11,031 nt of DNA from JALSRD01 sp964476595 (GCA_964476595.1 CAYZCL010000061.1:1-11031), one strand, 5' to 3'. Shown: positions 1 to 8,709, counted from the stretch's first letter. Notes: generated by a model from the sequence alone, not told the origin. A program made the numbers and translations.

Positions 1-858
1 CTCAAACACGCTCATTTTTTTTGCAGAGGAACCTGCCTTCTGTGGATTGATAACATTATCGTACAAGGGATAAACCGGATTTCCCGTCCAGCGGTAATTT
101 TTAATCATCCAGGGAGAAAAAATGACCAGGGAGATGGTTACAAACAGCATACACCACTTTATTCCTTGAAGGGAATTCCGGTAACGTTCTGCGGTTTTGT
201 CGGATGACAAGCCCCGATTGCACCTGATTGAGTAGCCAAGCGGAACCATTGCGGCCATGATTATCAACAAAATCATAGCATTGTATTTGGTTCCGAGGGC
301 AAGGCCACAGGAGATGGCCGAAAAAAGGAGGTTTCTGGTTTGGAAGCCCTCCGCACACCAGATCAAAAAAAAATACAGGCTCAACCAGGAAAAGAAAACC
401 AGGCCGAGATCGACATAAACGGTTATGCTGAGTTTGAGTATTACCGGTATCGTTAAAAATGCGATGGCCCCGAACAGCCCGTATTGTTTCCCGGCATATT
501 TATTCAGGTATCGAAAAATGAACCAGGCTGTCATTAGGGCGAACAAGTAATGAATGTACTTGGCACCGATGTCAAAATTCAGGTAGAGCGGAACCAGATA
601 CAGCAAATCGATGTTCATTGGATAATAGGAAAAAAACAGGGACGGCGTTTCGTAGATTCCCCCGTGTTTGAGGTACAGCTTCGGAACTGCCAGGTGATGC
701 GTCAGGGCATCCCGACTGACCGGGGGAACACTTCCCATGACCAGGGTGGCCACCACGACAGCCGACAGAAGCATCCACATAACTACTTGACCCAACTTTG
801 CCCCGCCTGGGTGTTGTACCTCTCCTGAAGATGTCAGATCTCTGATGGATTCCCCCAT
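1..858 (-). CDS. GT-C type membrane glycosyltransferase (GT39/RgtA-D-like), C-terminus beyond window
   Basis: An open frame of 286 codons runs from ATG at 858 to the left edge without a stop, so the 3' part is missing. The product is a polytopic membrane protein: hydrophobic segments lie around residues 24-42, 82-95, 102-117, 127-140, 146-168, 178-207 and 234-250. The first extracytoplasmic loop contains SRDALTHHLAVPKLY (48-62), an acidic residue (D50) where lipid-phosphate-sugar-dependent GT-C enzymes keep their catalytic acid. LGTKYNA (188-194) and WTGNPVYPLY (257-266) also resemble the ArnT/PMT-like (GT39, RgtA/B/C/D-like) superfamily. The start is supported by GAGGAA at 868-873, nine bases upstream, and lies 6 bp after the VKOR-DsbA stop, so the two are probably co-translated. 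The expected role is moving a sugar from a polyprenyl-phosphate donor to a periplasmic acceptor; the acceptor is unknown. Superfamily fairly sure, subfamily not. Confidence 0.75.
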   Translation of the reverse strand, partial: MGESIRDLTSSGEVQHPGGAKLGQVVMWMLLSAVVVATLVMGSVPPVSRDALTHHLAVPKLYLKHGGIYETPSLFFSYYPMNIDLLYLVPLYLNFDIGAKYIHYLFALMTAWFIFRYLNKYAGKQYGLFGAIAFLTIPVILKLSITVYVDLGLVFFSWLSLYFFLIWCAEGFQTRNLLFSAISCGLALGTKYNAMILLIIMAAMVPLGYSIRCNRGLSSDKTAERYRNSLQGIKWCMLFVTISLVIFSPWMIKNYRWTGNPVYPLYDNVINPQKAGSSAKKMSVFE

Positions 859-864
859 TAACGG

Positions 865-2058
865 TTATTCCTCGATTATCGACAGGATTTCCTGAGGGAT
901 GACTCCCTTATAGAGCTTTCCATCGATCACATAGCTCGGTGTGCTGTTCACTCCGGCTATGGTGCCGGATCTGATATCCTCTTTCAACTTGGCCAGCAAT
1001 TCCCCGCTGGACAGCATTTTCCTGAACAGCGCAAAATCCAGATCAAACTCTTTGGCAATCTCTCCCAGCTTAAAAGTATGCTTCTCACGGGCATCCCGGA
1101 AGAGCGCATCATTGACCTCCCAGAATTTTCCCTGGGTAGCGGCAAAAATGGCGAACATGGCAACCATTCCGGCGTTTGGATGCACCTGCTGGTGAACGGT
1201 AAAATTGACATTTGAATCCAGTGGAAAGTGACGGTGGACGAGGCGCAATGTTTTCCGATGCCGAGCAACGAGTTGATGAAGGTGAGCATTCATCTTTCCG
1301 CACTGAAAACACATGTAATCGGCGTATTCGATAATTTCCACCTTGGGGTTGACGGCACCGATCCAGGGACTTCCGTCAGCGGTGATCCCCTGGGCGATAT
1401 CTGGGTTTCGTTCCGTACTTTCGTAGTGCCAATACTTTGGGTAACAAGAGACCAGGGCCACCATTAGCAGAGGGTAGCCCAGTAAGAACACCATCTTCAT
1501 CGATTTAGTCGATAAAAGATCGCCCACATCCCTGATCAAACCCCTTATAAGACCTCGTATCCCGAATCTGCGCCTGACGATCCAGACGTAGAACAACAGC
1601 GCAAAGTTGATTACATAGCTCAACAGGCACATGATGCAGTAGCTCTTAATCTTGACGGAAGAGATCACTCCCAGCACGATGCTGGACAAGCAGAAAACTG
1701 CCGCCACCCAGAACATCAGCGTCCATGGCCTATCCTGAACCGTTTGGTCGCGATGCAGTTTGCAGGCCAGTAAAGACAAAAACAAAACATAGCCCACCCC
1801 CCCCCATACCGCCACGGGAACTCCCAGAAAAATGGCATATGGGCTTTGCGAAACGGTATCACAGTTCAGCGCCCGAGTGATAGCGCAGAAACTCTGATAC
1901 TCAAGGTCGGTATAGTTTCGAAAGTGAGACCGGGCCAGATAAATTGAGTCTACAAGTCCAGTGAGGGCAAGCAGCCGCACCGTCCAAAGGTAGACCGGGT
2001 ACGGCAAGGCCTTGATCGCTTTTCCCCGCTGCAACGAAATTGCGGCTTCCACGCTCAA
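865..2058 (-). CDS. VKOR-DsbA fusion: membrane disulfide-forming protein
   Basis: This 397-residue protein combines a vitamin K epoxide reductase (VKOR) domain with a periplasmic thioredoxin-fold DsbA-like domain. The VKOR part (about 20-165) has four membrane helices, the loop cysteine pair C58/C66 followed by Ser72, and the quinone-side CxxC C141-I-M-C144. A fifth helix (about 187-205) leads to the DsbA-like domain (about 225-397), which has the CxxC C250-F-Q-C253 and the cis-proline motif T373-P374. All six redox cysteines are present, so the chain can pass electrons from substrate thiols through C250/C253 and C58/C66 to C141/C144 and quinone, replacing a DsbA/DsbB pair. The start is TTG (2058-2056), chosen because AAGGAGGG (2068-2075) lies 9 bases upstream and no ATG fits. 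It sits between the GT-C/TPR gene (43-bp gap) and another GT-C gene (6-bp gap). The four-cysteine pilin encoded nearby is a plausible client (inference). Confidence 0.9.
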   Translation of the reverse strand: MSVEAAISLQRGKAIKALPYPVYLWTVRLLALTGLVDSIYLARSHFRNYTDLEYQSFCAITRALNCDTVSQSPYAIFLGVPVAVWGGVGYVLFLSLLACKLHRDQTVQDRPWTLMFWVAAVFCLSSIVLGVISSVKIKSYCIMCLLSYVINFALLFYVWIVRRRFGIRGLIRGLIRDVGDLLSTKSMKMVFLLGYPLLMVALVSCYPKYWHYESTERNPDIAQGITADGSPWIGAVNPKVEIIEYADYMCFQCGKMNAHLHQLVARHRKTLRLVHRHFPLDSNVNFTVHQQVHPNAGMVAMFAIFAATQGKFWEVNDALFRDAREKHTFKLGEIAKEFDLDFALFRKMLSSGELLAKLKEDIRSGTIAGVNSTPSYVIDGKLYKGVIPQEILSIIEE

Positions 2059-2067
2059 CGGTTCCAG

Positions 2068-2075
2068 CCCTCCTT
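2068..2075 (-). promoter_or_regulatory. Ribosome binding site fixing the TTG start of VKOR-DsbA
   Basis: AAGGAGGG on the minus strand lies nine bases before TTG at 2058. It is the strongest Shine-Dalgarno match in this part of the window and supports TTG over the GTG two codons later, which would have a spacing of 15. Confidence 0.7.
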
Positions 2076-2101
2076 CTGCATCTGTAAGTATCGGGAATTT
2101 T

Positions 2102-4255
2102 TCAATCCTGAAGGGAAAATGTCCTGTCCTTAATATCGGCTGCCATAGCTTGTGCTTGAGTCACCTTCAACGGTGAACCCGTAATACCGCTGTTTATGGC
2201 GCTGATCACCATGCTTCCGTCCAACGGCACCAGACGATCTCCAATACTGTTGCGTCCTGCTTTCAATTCCTTCAAAATCGCTGGAATCTCTTTTTTATCC
2301 TTTATAATCATGGCATTGCGTTTGATATCGGCCGTATTCTTTTCCCTGAATGCATTTTCCAGGAGGCAAAGGTATCCCAGGGGATCGGAAGGATATTTCG
2401 CTGCCGCTGTGTTTAAATATTCCCTGGCCTCTTGATATCTTCCGGCCGCGCTTTCGAGCATCCCCATGGTAAGCAGTCCGTCCCGGTCGTCAGGGTTGCG
2501 TTCCAGGGCCTCCTTAAGCTCCCTGGCGGCTTCCGCATGCAATCCCTTTTTAAACAGGATGAATCCCCGGGTTGTCAGATAACGAGCGTTTCGAGGCCGA
2601 CGTGAAAGCAGCCAGTCGGTGTGATGCAGGGCTTCATCCAGTCGCCCGGTATTCATCAGGCACAGGACAAGGTTATATCGCACCCTTAGTGTGTATATGT
2701 CTCCTTGAAAGGAAACCGCTTTCGACAGGTAGCGCACGGCCAGATCGTACTGGCCTTTTTTTTTGTATAGGTTGCCCAGGTTACTCAGGGAAATAAAACG
2801 TGACAACGCCGGCCTCGAATCCTGCAGGGGCAGTGCCTTGCGGTAAAGCACGATCGCTTCATCGATGCGCCCTTCCCTTTGGAGATGCATGGCGACATTC
2901 TGGTACGGTCGGGCATAGGAAGGAGCTTTTTTGATGGCATCCGTCCAGAGGCTTTTCTCGCTGGCCCAAACGGCATTTCGACTGTATGTGCCTGCGGTCA
3001 GCATAGCGATCAGGATGCCGGCAAAACCGTACCGGGCGATGCGCCTCATTCGTGTATTCAACTGAAGTCTCGCGATGAGCATCTGGCAACCGGATGCAAC
3101 AGGAACGAAGAGAAATAGAGATGGAAGATAGTTTCGATGTTCAAAGTAGAGCTCGAGAGGAAGGACGGTCGACTCCACGATATGCCCGAGAAAGAAGAAG
3201 AGTATCGCAAACGAAAACAAAGGCCACCGTTTTCGGTACAAAAAGGCAGTCATGATCAGGGTCATGATCACCGCCAGCGCCGCGATGGTGGCCGGGGGAT
3301 TGAATAGGGATTTAGAAAGTGCAAACTCCCGCATGATGGAAAATCGATGGTGAGCCGGATAGAACAACAGGCCCAGGTAATGCACCAGAATTCTCGACTC
3401 TGTCAGCATGCGTTCGCTCAAACTGAAAGGCCGGTTTCGATATCCATGGATGATGGCTACGATGATCCTTTCTCCCATGAGGGCAAAGAGTGCCGTCGCG
3501 ACAACAATGCATCCTACCAAGAGCCATGCTTTGTTGGATCGGATCCCTGCCTTCACGTCAGATGCGTTTCGATGTCTGAAAAGAATGGCTTCCACCAGCA
3601 GAAGGGCGCCTGGCAACGTTACGGCATTTTCCTTCGATCCGACAGCCAATAAATAGCTCGCCAAACACAGTGCATAAAGACAAATACCGGTACGCCTGGA
3701 ACATCCGTTCCTGGCCTTGAGGTAACAGTAAACACCGCCGAGGTAAAAAAATGCGGACAAGCTGGCCATGCGTTGGACAATATAGGTGACGGCTTGAATC
3801 TGAATGGGATGCAGCGCCCATATGGCGGTGGCAACAAAGGCGATGAATCGCTCTGAACCGGCATACCTTCCGGCAAGACCGGGGGTTTTGAACAAACCAA
3901 GTATGGTGCAGTAGAGCAAAATTGCCGTCAGGCAGTGAAGCGCCAGATTGACCACGTGAAAGCCTTCCACGTCCGCTCCCCCCAAATACCAGTTAAGAGC
4001 AAAAGTGACCATGGCCACCGGACGGTAAATGCTGCGACGGTCCTGGAGTGAACGTGCGCTGCCTGCCAGGTTCTCAAGAGTAAGCGATTGGAGATGGATA
4101 TTTTGGTTCTGAACGATGTTTTGGATATCGTCCAGATGCCAGGATGCGTGGAACGTGTTCGAATAACAGAATAAAATGGCCAATACGAGGATACAGACGG
4201 CACCGATGTCCACGCGGGAAAATATACGGGCACTTCTTTCGCTTCTCACGTTCAT
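2102..4255 (-). CDS. TMTC-like GT-C membrane protein with C-terminal TPR repeats
   Basis: A 717-residue two-part protein. Residues 1-425 are polytopic, with roughly a dozen hydrophobic segments starting at 16-33. They carry the hallmarks of bacterial TMTC/PMT-like proteins: an acidic pair in the first outer loop, WHLDDIQNIVQN (39-50, D42/D43), YRPVAMVTFALN (77-88), HPIQIQAVTYIVQRMA (149-164), GSKENAVTLPG (206-216) and ELYFEHRNYLPS (368-379). Residues about 446-625 form at least four or five tetratricopeptide repeats (for example SNLGNLYKKKGQYDLAVRYL, 491-510). Related proteins are O-mannosyl- or O-GlcNAc-type transferases in which the TPRs are thought to hold the acceptor protein. It follows pilA across a terminator, so the pilin is a candidate acceptor (inference). 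Start choice is uncertain: ATG at 4255 directly abuts AGGAA, while GTG two codons later (4249) has that same AGGAA at a spacing of 6. Confidence 0.85.
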   Translation of the reverse strand: MNVRSERSARIFSRVDIGAVCILVLAILFCYSNTFHASWHLDDIQNIVQNQNIHLQSLTLENLAGSARSLQDRRSIYRPVAMVTFALNWYLGGADVEGFHVVNLALHCLTAILLYCTILGLFKTPGLAGRYAGSERFIAFVATAIWALHPIQIQAVTYIVQRMASLSAFFYLGGVYCYLKARNGCSRRTGICLYALCLASYLLAVGSKENAVTLPGALLLVEAILFRHRNASDVKAGIRSNKAWLLVGCIVVATALFALMGERIIVAIIHGYRNRPFSLSERMLTESRILVHYLGLLFYPAHHRFSIMREFALSKSLFNPPATIAALAVIMTLIMTAFLYRKRWPLFSFAILFFFLGHIVESTVLPLELYFEHRNYLPSLFLFVPVASGCQMLIARLQLNTRMRRIARYGFAGILIAMLTAGTYSRNAVWASEKSLWTDAIKKAPSYARPYQNVAMHLQREGRIDEAIVLYRKALPLQDSRPALSRFISLSNLGNLYKKKGQYDLAVRYLSKAVSFQGDIYTLRVRYNLVLCLMNTGRLDEALHHTDWLLSRRPRNARYLTTRGFILFKKGLHAEAARELKEALERNPDDRDGLLTMGMLESAAGRYQEAREYLNTAAAKYPSDPLGYLCLLENAFREKNTADIKRNAMIIKDKKEIPAILKELKAGRNSIGDRLVPLDGSMVISAINSGITGSPLKVTQAQAMAADIKDRTFSLQD

Positions 4256-4346
4256 TTCCTGCCGTTGGAGGAAGGGTCATCTGATGCCGGACGATAAATG
4301 AGATCGGCCGGCCTTTTGCAAAACAAATCGCCCTAGCTGAAAACAC

Positions 4347-4375
4347 GACAAGGGGGATGGCGCATCCCCCTTGTC
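4347..4375 (-). terminator. Rho-independent terminator behind pilA
   Basis: GACAAGGGGGATG (4347-4359) and CATCCCCCTTGTC (4363-4375) form a perfect 13-bp stem around a 3-nt loop. Reading the minus strand, the hairpin comes 50 bases after the pilin stop and is followed by GTGTTTTC, a short U-run. The T-tract is modest but the stem is very stable. It would give pilA a short monocistronic transcript and partly insulate the GT-C/TPR gene. Confidence 0.85.
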
Positions 4376-4425
4376 TCAAGATCGTCAAGAATCGACGAAA
4401 GTTTAGCTTGTTTTAGACCCCGGTA

Positions 4426-4845
4426 TTAATCCATGGTCTTGATGAAGTGATCCGAACCATCCCAATAGCCGGTGGGATTCTGGGTAGCCGTCAGCGCGCC
4501 CTGGTATTCCGCAGGACACCTTCCACTGGCGTCGGTTACGGTAATCACAATGCCGTCGGTGGGATCGCCGCTGGGGCAGTTGACCGCAACCGTATTGGGG
4601 GTGTTGTCGTCCCCGTCCAGATCGGCCACCGTAACGCAAGCGGTACGCGTCGGAACAGCATAGTAGTCTGAAATCTCGGAGGCAATGTTGTTGGCGTCTG
4701 ACTCGGCCTTGCTGCAGAAGGACTTGTTACGATAGGCGATGAAATTTGGGATGGCGATGGCGGCCAGAATTCCGATGATGGCGATGACGATCATCAGTTC
4801 GATCAGGGTGAAACCGGATTTGTTCGTTCTCAGTTTGCTCAGCAT
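4426..4845 (-). CDS. pilA: Type IVa major pilin (prepilin) PilA-like
   Basis: Prepilin of 139 residues. The leader MLSKLRTNKSG (11 residues) ends in the glycine cut by prepilin peptidase PilD, and the mature 128-residue chain begins FTLIELMIVIAIIG with the invariant Glu5. The hydrophobic helix continues through IPNFIAYRNKSFC, which resembles Geobacter-type PilA in having F1, F24, Y27 and an aromatic at 32. A globular domain follows with four cysteines (mature C33, C59, C79, C99), enough for two disulfides, and an acidic DLDGDDN loop (64-70). The start at 4845 is fixed by GGAGA at 4851-4855 and by leader length; the in-frame ATG at 4968 is rejected because it would put 41 charged residues in front and sits at the predicted transcription start. 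It is transcribed from a sigma-54 promoter about 130 bp upstream and ends at a strong terminator. Role: building the type IV pilus fibre for twitching, adhesion or surface contact. Confidence 0.92.
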   Translation of the reverse strand: MLSKLRTNKSGFTLIELMIVIAIIGILAAIAIPNFIAYRNKSFCSKAESDANNIASEISDYYAVPTRTACVTVADLDGDDNTPNTVAVNCPSGDPTDGIVITVTDASGRCPAEYQGALTATQNPTGYWDGSDHFIKTMD

Positions 4846-4850
4846 TTTGT

Positions 4851-4857
4851 TCTCCTT
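4851..4857 (-). promoter_or_regulatory. Ribosome binding site of pilA
   Basis: AAGGAGA on the minus strand, five bases before ATG at 4845. It decides the short pilin start, which also gives a normal 11-residue prepilin leader. Confidence 0.75.
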
Positions 4858-4976
4858 TTTCTGAAAATGGAATATGGGTTTTGGTTCTGTTGTCATCCGA
4901 ATCTTTTTGATCTCTTTTCCTCTTATCCCCCCTTTCCCCGATATCTTTAACTTTGCGCTTTTTGACATCAGGAATT

Positions 4977-4992
4977 AGCAAACGGCATGCCA
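4977..4992 (-). promoter_or_regulatory. Sigma-54 (RpoN) promoter of pilA
   Basis: The minus strand reads TGGCAT-GCCGT-TTGCT. This matches the sigma-54 consensus TGGCAC-N5-TTGCW except for the last base of the first element, and keeps the essential GG (-24) and GC (-12) at exact spacing. Transcription should begin near 4966, giving a leader of about 120 nt before pilA. Sigma-54 promoters need an NtrC-family ATPase, and one with an intact GAFTGA loop is encoded immediately upstream. Confidence 0.85.
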
Positions 4993-5108
4993 ACCAGGGA
5001 AATTACCACTCAAAACGCCATAACAATCCGTTTATTCAAGTTATATTCTTTAAACAGGACCGATTTTCGCAGGCACAGGTGGATGAAACGGCACGCACGC
5101 CAACAAAG

Positions 5109-5128
5109 TTTGTCAGCGTCTGAACAAA
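5109..5128. promoter_or_regulatory. Candidate activator binding site (imperfect palindrome) upstream of pilA
   Basis: TTTGT-CAG-CGT-CTG-A-ACAAA is an imperfect dyad centred near 5118. It is about 150 bp upstream of the predicted pilA transcription start, a normal distance for an enhancer-like site of an NtrC-family activator. A further inverted GTCAG/CTGAC pair spans 5112-5144. No established binding motif was matched; this is a position-based suggestion. Confidence 0.35.
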
Positions 5129-5238
5129 AAAATGTATCCCTGACGGAAACAACGGAGAGGATGAGAACACAAGCCCGGAAGGCAGGATCCCGTGAAAAGA
5201 AGCGCCGGCGGAGAATCGATGTTGTACAGGAGGTTTTT

Positions 5239-6631
<1,393 letters not shown>

Positions 6632-6639
<8 letters not shown>

Positions 6640-7954
6640 GCTTTTCTTCCGTTCTCGCATTGGGGTCATCATTTTCCAGCGTTTCGTCGAAAACCACCCG
6701 CCCCTCGGCCATGACGAACACCGCCCGTCCCGGCAGTCGCCAGCCGGCAAAAGGCGTGTTGCGGCTGCGTGAGGCGAAGCGTTCCGGCCGCACGGTCCAG
6801 GGTGCCGCCGGGTCGATGAGCGTCAGATCGGCCGCCGCCCCGACGGCCAGGCGCCGATCGATTCCGATGAGCCCGGCCGGCCCGCAGGACATCTTCTCCA
6901 CCAGCTGCGCCATGTCCAGCACGCCTTCCCGCACCAGTCGCAGTCCCAGCCCCAGCGAAGTCTCCAGTCCGATGACGCCGTTGGGCGCCTGATCGAAGGG
7001 CACTTCCTTTTCTTCCGGGCGGTGGGGGGCGTGATCGGTGGCAATGACGTCGATGGTGCCGTCGGCCAGGGCCTCTCGCAGCGCCCCTCGATCGGCGTCG
7101 CTACGCAACGGCGGACTCATCTTGGCGTCCGTCCCCCTTTCCTCCACGGCCCGATCGGTTAGAAAAAGGTAGTGGGGCGCGGTTTCGGCGCTCACGGGCA
7201 CGCCCCTCTCCCTGGCCTTGCGGATGGCCTGCACCGATTGTCGCGTGCTGACATGGGCGATGTGCAGTCGTGCGCCGGTGATCTCGCACAGCGAGATGTC
7301 ACGCGCCACCATGACGAATTCGGCCGCATTGGGAATGCCCGCAATCCCCAGCCGCCGCGAAACCGTTCCGGCGTTCATGTGTCCGCCGGCGGAGAGAGAA
7401 AGCGCCTCGCTGTGGGATATCACCAGCAGATCGTGTTCCCGCGCGGTTTCCAGGGCCCGTTGCATCACGGCATCGCTGGTCACCGGCCGACCGTCGTCGG
7501 AGACGGCTACGGCGCCGTGGGCCTTCAGGGCCCCGAAATCGGTCAGGACTTCACCGGCGAGTCCCCTCGTGATGGCCGCTACCGGCAGCACCCGCACGCC
7601 GTTGGCCGCGGCGGCCCGCTGCAAGATGAAATCCGTCACCTCCGGTGAATCGTTGGGGGGCGCGGTGTTGGGCATGGGGCAAACCGCCGTGAACCCGCCC
7701 CGGGCGGCCGCCCGGCACCCGCTGGCAACGGTTTCCTTGTGTTCCTGCCCCGGCTCCCGCAGGTGCACGTGCATGTCGACCAGGCCGGGCACCAGCAGGC
7801 ATCCCGCGGCGTGGATGACACGTTCGGCACCTGGTATGCTTTGCGCAGCACCGGGCCCCAGGGCGACGATGACGCCGTCACGGATGGCCATGTCGCCGAC
7901 GGTATCCACCCTGCCGGGATCCAGGATACGGGCCCCCTCGATCAGGATTTTCAT
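6632..7954 (-). CDS. pyrC: Dihydroorotase (class I)
   Basis: This 440-residue amidohydrolase catalyses the reversible cyclisation of N-carbamoyl-L-aspartate to dihydroorotate, the third step of pyrimidine synthesis. The metal and catalytic residues are visible: MHVHLREPG (H62, H64, R66), D153 in VSDDGRP, H181 in ISHSEA, H231/H234 in HIAHVST, and D307 in ATDHAPH. Substrate-binding N97 lies in MPNTAPP. Length and the D153 metal-bridging aspartate fit class I (PyrC/PyrX-type), not the shorter E. coli-type class II with carboxylated lysine. ATG at 7954 begins the usual MKILIEGARILDP N-terminus, with GGA at a spacing of about 8; the frame extends 33 codons upstream into lepB, but that part has no family character. 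Its TGA overlaps the pilR-like start. No pyrB is next to it. All catalytic residues are present, so it is probably an active enzyme rather than a DHOase-like partner. Confidence 0.93.
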
Positions 7955-7983
7955 TTGGCTTTTCCAGGTTCGGCTGTGGCGGT

Positions 7984-8001
7984 GCGCCGGGGAGGCGGCG
8001 C
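7984..8001. repeat. GC-rich hairpin between lepB and pyrC
   Basis: GCGCCG (7984-7989) and CGGCGC (7996-8001) pair perfectly around a 6-nt loop in the 68-bp lepB-pyrC gap. There is no T-run, so it does not look like a full terminator. It could stall or protect the transcript in front of pyrC, or be a by-product of high GC content. Confidence 0.4.
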
Positions 8002-8022
8002 GGTGGAGCACCCGGGGCGACG

Positions 8023-8667
8023 CTAATGCAGCAGGTGGCCGATGCGTCCCCATCGCACGCCGAAGGTGTCATCGATCCACGACCAATATATGATGAAGGC
8101 CTTGCCCCGCACGGCGTCGAGCTTGACGAATCCCCAGAAGCGGCTGTCGTAGCTGTGGTCGCGGTTGTCTCCCATGACGAACAGGCTGTCCTTGGGTACC
8201 GTCACGGGGCCGAAATTGTCGCGGGGCTGAATCCAGGCCGGAATGATCCGGGGGTCGGTGTGCTTGGCATAGGGTTCGACCAGTTCTTTGTGGTTGACGA
8301 AGACTTTCTTCTGTCGCACCTCCACCACGTCCCCCTCGATGCCGATGACCCGCTTGATGAAGTCCTTCTTAGGATCCTCGGGGAACTTGAACACCATGAT
8401 ATCACCACGCTGGGGGTTTTTCACGGGAATCAGAACGGCGTTGGTGAAAGGCATTCGGATGCCGTAGATGAACTTGTTGACCAGGATGTGGTCCCCGATC
8501 AGCAGGGTGTCTTTCATGGAACCCGAGGGAATCTTGAAGGCCTGCACCACGAAAGCCCGGATAAAAAGGGCCAGCACCACCGCAATGGCGATGGCCTCGA
8601 TGTTTTCACGCCACGCGCTTTTCTTTTTCACCCCGGCTTTTTTTTCGGCCAGCTGTTTCGTGCTCAA
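8023..8667 (-). CDS. lepB: Signal peptidase I
   Basis: This 214-residue membrane serine protease releases exported proteins by cutting their signal peptides on the periplasmic face. A basic N-terminus and one membrane segment (about 24-43) precede the catalytic motif FKIPSGSMKDTL with nucleophile S50. The general base K105 is in DFIKRVIGIEGD, and the late family motif GDNRDHSYDSRFWGFV spans 166-181. Length is typical of single-spanning Gram-negative LepB outside the enterics. The start is TTG at 8667 with AGGCGG-type ribosome signal 8 bases before it; no ATG lies upstream of the membrane segment, and the first internal Met is the one after S50. Gaps are 42 bp to pgpA and 68 bp to pyrC. It handles general Sec/Tat substrates; the prepilin in this window is instead a substrate of PilD-type prepilin peptidase. 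Confidence 0.95.
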   Translation of the reverse strand: MSTKQLAEKKAGVKKKSAWRENIEAIAIAVVLALFIRAFVVQAFKIPSGSMKDTLLIGDHILVNKFIYGIRMPFTNAVLIPVKNPQRGDIMVFKFPEDPKKDFIKRVIGIEGDVVEVRQKKVFVNHKELVEPYAKHTDPRIIPAWIQPRDNFGPVTVPKDSLFVMGDNRDHSYDSRFWGFVKLDAVRGKAFIIYWSWIDDTFGVRWGRIGHLLH

Positions 8668-8674
8668 AGTTGAA

Positions 8675-8684
8675 TTCCGCCTTT
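8675..8684 (-). promoter_or_regulatory. Ribosome binding site fixing the TTG start of lepB
   Basis: AAAGGCGGAA on the minus strand, one mismatch from AGGAGG in its core, is eight bases upstream of TTG at 8667. It supports a non-ATG start for an essential gene. Confidence 0.6.
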
Positions 8685-8709
8685 CCGCTGATGATTCGGT
8701 TTCACCGCG

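Larger units (their letters stand above)
4846..5238 (-). other. Regulatory gap between pilR-like gene and pilA
   Basis: This 393-bp stretch holds no gene. From right to left it contains an AT-rich upstream region with an imperfect palindrome near 5118, a sigma-54 promoter at 4977-4992, and a leader of about 120 nt. The leader is purine-rich, with G-runs at 4927-4932 and 4937-4940 (minus strand), and ends in the pilA ribosome binding site. There is no obvious terminator just after the pilR-like stop at 5239, so read-through from the upstream run into pilA is possible. Confidence 0.75.

Noticed and set aside
4290..4325. Sigma-70 promoter for the GT-C/TPR gene (TTGCAA with TTATCG, 18-bp spacing, minus strand)
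   Set aside because: Both elements are poor matches and could be chance; the promoter of this gene remains unidentified.
4846..4968. Upstream in-frame start giving a 180-residue pilin
   Set aside because: It would add 41 charged residues before the prepilin leader, starts at about the predicted transcription start and has no ribosome site, while ATG 4845 has a good one.
6640..6750. N-terminal extension of the pilR-like protein up to position 6750
   Set aside because: The extra 37 residues lie inside pyrC, show no receiver-domain character, and neither upstream start has a ribosome site.
7955..8053. Upstream start for dihydroorotase at 8053
   Set aside because: The extra 33 residues overlap lepB and its hairpin gap and are unlike any dihydroorotase N-terminus.
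7172..8673. Plus-strand frames of 291, 215 and 158 codons opposite pyrC and lepB
   Set aside because: They lie antisense to genes whose catalytic motifs are all present, and their translations show no family features.
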